A stretch of 21,918 bases of DNA from a virus, in IMG/VR virus record IMGVR_UViG_3300020558_000039, positions 1 to 21,918 of that record; one strand, written 5' to 3'. Every line of letters starts with the position of its first letter. The first letter of the stretch is position 1. This document shows, piece after piece, positions 19,002 to 21,918 of this stretch. The translations under genes were made by a program, and so were the position numbers. The notes under the pieces were generated by a model, which was given only the letters and a program-made list of their open reading frames with translations, made no database searches and was not told the origin of the DNA.

Positions 19002-19746
19002 CGCTTATCCTAGTGGGAACCATTACATCATCATCAAATTCTGCACTATCACGAATAATCGAGGTCAGTCCGTCGTCGAGTTTCTCTATGCCAGAATGTC
19101 CTATAAGTTTTCCGTCAGGGTCAATAACAGCTAATCCGTGCTTTTGAACAATATTAATTGCGTACTCGATGGTGTCAAAACCTAAAACTTTTTCAAAGGT
19201 ATCAGTCAACGTTTTAGCCATAGTCACTGCGTCTCTATGATTCCAATTTCCGTTAGGTTCAATTGTTATGGCAATCGGACGGCCCGATTCATCTACAGAA
19301 TCTATCCGACGGCGAGAAATCGGATAATTAGTCATCTGTTCAATCTTTTCGAGGTTTTTTAGAGTAATCTTTAGAGTCTTCTCTCGGATTTCTCGTAAAA
19401 TGCTATCAGTGTAAGCTTGCTGCTCTTGAATCTTTAAAAGCCAATAGGCTTTCGCCCGCTCTTCCCATCGATAGTTTTTATGCGCTAACTGCCAGTCATC
19501 GGGGACAGTTTTAGCTCGTTTAAATTTAGTCTTCTCTATCTGTTCCCCAGAAGCTTCCCCGCAGTTACCGTAAGCTCGGTTTAAAGTGCGATAGCCTGAA
19601 GGAATAGGAAGGTAAAAAATCTGAAATCTTTCAAACCAGTCAGGGGTTTCTAGTTCTTGCCGTTCCCAGATAGGATATTTGGTAAACTCGATTACCTCTT
19701 CATGAATAGAGTATGTACGCTTTCTGCCTCGATTAGTGACAACCAT
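18982..19746 (-). CDS. Probable terminase small subunit
   Basis: 254 residues, upstream of terL with a 20-base overlap, so the two are translated together. WFERFQIFYLPIPSGYRTLNRAY ... VPDDWQLAHKNYRWEERAKAYW is the pattern of many phage small terminase proteins, in which a W-x-x-F/Y helix is followed by a S-L-x-x-A-Y helix and a W-x-x-R-A-x-A-Y/W segment. A long helical coiled region follows (KIQEQQAYTDSILREIREKTLKITLKNLEKIEQM), then an acidic C-terminus (ISDDDESE) that could contact TerL. It would recognise the packaging site and load TerL. The small-subunit call is by position and pattern. It is divergent from the ParB-like gene, with only 41 bases between starts. Confidence 0.65.
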   Translation of the reverse strand: MVVTNRGRKRTYSIHEEVIEFTKYPIWERQELETPDWFERFQIFYLPIPSGYRTLNRAYGNCGEASGEQIEKTKFKRAKTVPDDWQLAHKNYRWEERAKAYWLLKIQEQQAYTDSILREIREKTLKITLKNLEKIEQMTNYPISRRRIDSVDESGRPIAITIEPNGNWNHRDAVTMAKTLTDTFEKVLGFDTIEYAINIVQKHGLAVIDPDGKLIGHSGIEKLDDGLTSIIRDSAEFDDDVMVPTRISDDDESE

Positions 19747-19787
19747 TGGTTATTATAGTAGTAGAGTTACTTAATCTTACATCAATC

Positions 19788-20492
19788 ATGACAGATAAAT
19801 TAGAAATTGAGTATCGACGGCTTTGCGACCTAAAACAACTAAAGGGTAATTCCAAAAAACACGCCACTGAAAACACAATAGCTTCAATATTGGAGTTGGG
19901 ATTTAAAGACCCAATTGGCTACGATCCGAGCTTAAACGGCGGAAAAGGGGGGATTACTGAGGGTCATGATCGGTGTGCCGCACTATTAGCAATTAAAAAG
20001 CGCAAAATAGATCGACCTAGAGGTATAGATATTGACAATGATGGAGAGTGGATGGTTCCTATTTTAGTAGGAGTTCACGCTAAAAATGAGGCTCAAGCTA
20101 TAAAATACTCGATTATTCACAACCATTCTACGATTCACGGGGCGGGGCTTGACCTTGCTACGGAATTAAAGCTTTTTGATACTGACTTACTAATTAGCCA
20201 AGCTGAATACCTTGATGAAGAGGGGGAGAATTTAGGAGTAATCGGCGATTTAAATTCAATCCTAGAAGCTTTAAATACTTCAGATAATTTAGATAATTCT
20301 GATAATTTTGAATCGAATATAACAGATAATTTTTCGGGAAAAAACAAAGAAATTGACATTGAGGGTATAGATGGGCAAATGATAATTAAATTAAGTTATA
20401 CAGAAAATGAATACTGGCAAGTAAAAGAACAATTAAGTAAAATAGCATCGACACCCGAACAAGCAGTATGGAAGCTTTTAGGTAATGACTAA
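19788..20492 (+). CDS. ParB-like (ParB/Srx-fold) protein paired with a DNA methyltransferase
   Basis: 234 residues from the ATG at 19788; a TTG at 19746 would extend it but overlaps the divergent terminase gene start. The N-terminal half matches the ParB/sulfiredoxin-like fold of phage proteins: a LEIEYRRLCDLKQLKGNSKKH segment, GFKDPIGYDPSLNGGKGGITEGHDRCAALLAI (the E-G-H-x-R motif of the nucleotide-binding pocket) and MVPILVGV. The middle is Asp/Asn-rich and disordered (180-205: DNLDNSDNFESNITDNF), followed by a C-terminal alpha/beta domain. In phages and mobile elements such proteins are commonly encoded with methyltransferases. The stop overlaps the start of the methyltransferase gene by 8 bases. 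Nuclease, CTPase or only regulatory activity is unknown. Confidence 0.8.
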   Translation: MTDKLEIEYRRLCDLKQLKGNSKKHATENTIASILELGFKDPIGYDPSLNGGKGGITEGHDRCAALLAIKKRKIDRPRGIDIDNDGEWMVPILVGVHAKNEAQAIKYSIIHNHSTIHGAGLDLATELKLFDTDLLISQAEYLDEEGENLGVIGDLNSILEALNTSDNLDNSDNFESNITDNFSGKNKEIDIEGIDGQMIIKLSYTENEYWQVKEQLSKIASTPEQAVWKLLGND

Positions 20493-21558
20493 ACATAAAT
20501 TTGCATATAAGTGGAATTTGTCAGATGGATACCCAGCACCCGGAATTGAAAAACATGGGTTAAAAGTATTTGGTACTTTTATCTGTGGCGGTGGTTCGAC
20601 TATGGGTTACAAGTTAGCAGGTTTTGACCATTTAGGAGGTGTTGAAATAGACCCGCAAGTAGCTAATATATATAAAGCTAACCACAATCCTAAATATTTA
20701 TTTATTGAAGATATAAGAGATTTTGCTGATCGTGCAACTCTTCCTGATGAACTTTACAACCTAGATATTTTAGACGGCTCACCTCCCTGCTCTTCATTTA
20801 GCATGGCAGGAAATAGAGAAAAAGACTGGGGGAAAGAAAAAGTATTTAGGGAAGGTCAGGCTAAACAGCGACTTGATGACCTTTTCTTTGATTACATACG
20901 ATTAGCAAAAAAACTACAGCCAAAGGTCGTTATCGCTGAAAATGTTAAAGGAATTATTCAAGGTAATGCCAAAGCGTATGTAAAGCGAATAAAAGATGAA
21001 TTTGAAAAAGCAGGATATAAAGTACAGTTATTTCTCTTGAACGCCGCAAGCATGGGAGTGCCTCAAAAACGTGAGCGAGTGTTCTTTATTTGTCAAAGGA
21101 ATGATTTAAACTTTAAAAATCTAGAGTTAAATTTTAATGAAGAGCCAATTTTGTTTGGTGAATTTGGAACAAATGAAATTGGAGAAGCAATTAAATGTAA
21201 TTATATAAAAAAACTTTTAAAAAACCCTATAACATCAACAGGTGCGTTACAAACACATAAAAAAAGTTTAAATGGCAAAATCGGCGGTATTGGATTTACT
21301 TTTGTTTGCTTAGAAAATCAAACGCCTTTAACAGTAATAGCAAACAAAAATAAACTAATACACAGTAACTTAAATAATTATATATCAAATAAAGCAACTT
21401 GCCTAATTGGTAGCTATCCACTCGATTACAACTTTAAAAATATCGATCCAAAGTATTTAATTGGTATGTCAGTTCCTCCTGTAATGACTGCACAGATAGC
21501 GCATCAGATTTATTTACAGTGGTTTACAGAACAATCAGTACAAAAATACACACAGTGA
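20485..21558 (+). CDS. dcm: C5-cytosine DNA methyltransferase
   Basis: 357 residues, a class of enzyme that transfers a methyl group from S-adenosylmethionine to C5 of cytosine. Motif I: FICGGGSTMGYKLAG (32-46). Motif II: GGVEIDP (51-57). Motif IV with catalytic C102: DGSPPCSSFSMAG. Motif VI: ENVKG (152-156). Motif VIII: QKRERVFFI (194-202). A motif X-like GMSVPPVMTAQIA segment near the C-terminus replaces the usual G-N-S-V-P-P. The region between VIII and X is a long variable target-recognition segment rich in Asn and Lys. Start overlaps the ParB-like gene by 8 bases, so the two are coupled. No matching restriction enzyme is visible, so a protective orphan methyltransferase is likely. Recognition sequence unknown. 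Confidence 0.93.
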   Translation: MTKHKFAYKWNLSDGYPAPGIEKHGLKVFGTFICGGGSTMGYKLAGFDHLGGVEIDPQVANIYKANHNPKYLFIEDIRDFADRATLPDELYNLDILDGSPPCSSFSMAGNREKDWGKEKVFREGQAKQRLDDLFFDYIRLAKKLQPKVVIAENVKGIIQGNAKAYVKRIKDEFEKAGYKVQLFLLNAASMGVPQKRERVFFICQRNDLNFKNLELNFNEEPILFGEFGTNEIGEAIKCNYIKKLLKNPITSTGALQTHKKSLNGKIGGIGFTFVCLENQTPLTVIANKNKLIHSNLNNYISNKATCLIGSYPLDYNFKNIDPKYLIGMSVPPVMTAQIAHQIYLQWFTEQSVQKYTQ

Positions 21559-21576
21559 CACTTGATAAACTGTCAC
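21555..21576. repeat. Left copy of a 22-base direct repeat (hairpin GTGACA...TGTCAC)
   Basis: A 22-base sequence with arms GTGACA and TGTCAC around CTTGATAAAC, repeated exactly at 21883-21904. It overlaps the last four bases of the methyltransferase gene. The two copies bound the structured region and may be element ends or operators. Confidence 0.85.
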
Positions 21577-21618
21577 GCTTTGCCAACTATCTGAAAATTA
21601 TCATGATATATTTAAAAT

Positions 21619-21806
21619 ATAAGCACTAAACCGAGTGCATCCATTAATTAGAGCCTCCATAAGCTACTGGGCGGATCAGTAACCGACTTGAAATAGTAGT
21701 CGGCTGGTGAGACTGGTTAATGAGTCGTTCTAAGCTTGCTGGTGTAATTCCAGTAACCGATTTGAAATAGTAGTCGGCTGACGCACGCACTTGGTCTAGT
21801 GCTTAT
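21619..21806. ncRNA. Candidate structured RNA with a long closing stem and two matching stem-loops
   Basis: A closing stem pairs 21619-21638 with 21787-21806: a 10-bp perfect part (ATAAGCACTA/TAGTGCTTAT), one A-C mismatch, then nine further pairs including one G-T. Inside, two nearly identical 30-base units start at 21677 and 21751. Each has CAG, a TAA bulge, CCGAYT, a 9-base loop TGAAATAGT, AGTCGG and CTG; the single C/T difference in the stem becomes a G-T pair, so pairing is kept. Each unit is preceded by TAAGCT and a small stem whose 3' arm overlaps the CAG (TACTG/CAGTA or CTGG/CCAG), so two alternative folds are possible. No known RNA class is recognised. Strand is not determined. Confidence 0.55.
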
Positions 21807-21824
21807 TACTTTAAATAGATTCTT

Positions 21825-21880
21825 AGTTATTCCAGTGACAGTAAATCACTGGAATAACTGCTTTAGGGATATCTAAAGCA
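21825..21880. other. 14-bp and 8-bp hairpins in the structured region
   Basis: A 14-bp perfect stem (arms 21825-21838 and 21846-21859, 7-base loop CAGTAAA) is followed by an 8-bp stem (TGCTTTAG at 21859-21866 with CTAAAGCA at 21873-21880). Neither ends in a T-tract, so they are not standard terminators. They lie between the candidate RNA and the second direct repeat. Confidence 0.75.
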
Positions 21881-21882
21881 TT

Positions 21883-21904
21883 GTGACACTTGATAAACTG
21901 TCAC
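21883..21904. repeat. Right copy of the 22-base direct repeat
   Basis: Exact copy of the repeat at 21555-21576, in the same orientation, 328 bases away start to start. The remaining 14 bases of the window hold nothing further that I can identify. Confidence 0.85.
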
Positions 21905-21918
21905 ACTCGGACAACACC

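Noticed and set aside
19746-19787. TTG start extending the ParB-like protein by 14 residues
   Set aside because: It would overlap the start codon of the divergent terminase gene, and the extension is hydrophobic and unlike the family; the ATG at 19788 is better.
21619-21806. Glutamine riboswitch, hammerhead ribozyme, integron attC site or tRNA-like element
   Set aside because: None of the conserved core sequences of these classes could be found, so the element is left as an unassigned structured RNA.

Overview
The window looks like part of a tailed cyanobacterial virus or prophage (cyanophage-like). It carries a large terminase subunit, a probable small terminase subunit, a compact block of tail-fibre-type proteins and a complete class I ribonucleotide reductase, with many small unknown genes. 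The cyanobacterial assignment is inference. It rests on TTATCAG-type interspersed repeats, several proteins that resemble cyanobacterial families (a Cys-rich DUF6464-like protein and an antirepressor-like protein with an INTETGE motif), and an AT-rich composition. No capsid, portal, integrase or lysis gene is visible, so this is only a section of the genome, and lytic or temperate lifestyle cannot be decided.

Layout. 1-4566 (+): the end of a winged-helix gene, a small acidic protein, then nrdA, three small genes (two membrane proteins and a DUF2442-like protein) and nrdB. 4529-8371 (-): a tightly packed tail operon of eight ORFs, translationally coupled at several junctions, ending in one complete and two partial copies of a LamG-like module. 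8372-9415: about 1 kb without a convincing gene, holding two terminator-like hairpins, a large palindrome, direct and inverted repeats and DnaA-box-like 9-mers (candidate origin or control region). 9416-10855: a switch-like regulatory block with a frameshifted antirepressor-like gene (-), a small gene plus PadR regulator (+), and a tRNA with CAT anticodon downstream of a Cro/CI-type regulator (-). 10908-16102 (+): a cassette-like run of small accessory genes, several preceded by TTATCAG/TGTCAG repeats and near-identical leaders. It includes a gene unusually dense in hairpins, a possible 2OG-Fe(II) oxygenase, a LuxR-type regulator and a HigA-like protein. 16110-19746 (-): terminase large subunit with an in-frame 413-residue intein inside its Walker A motif, and a probable small subunit. 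19788-21558 (+): a ParB-like protein overlapping a C5-cytosine methyltransferase. 21555-21904: a 350-base set of hairpins bounded by perfect 22-base direct repeats, containing a candidate structured RNA.

How the parts fit. The reductase would supply deoxynucleotides for replication, the terminase packages the product, the methyltransferase may protect it, and the tail cluster sets host range. The regulators at 9.4-10.9 kb probably time early and late expression.

Most unusual signals: (1) the 1.27 kb coding sequence at 12341-13609, in which about 25 non-overlapping hairpins can be read, several with GNRA or UNCG tetraloops; (2) the structured element at 21555-21904; (3) an apparent class 3 (WCT) intein exactly between Lys and Ser of the terminase P-loop; (4) the LamG-module fragments beside the complete tail gene. 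All hairpins were found by eye and no folding or database search was run.
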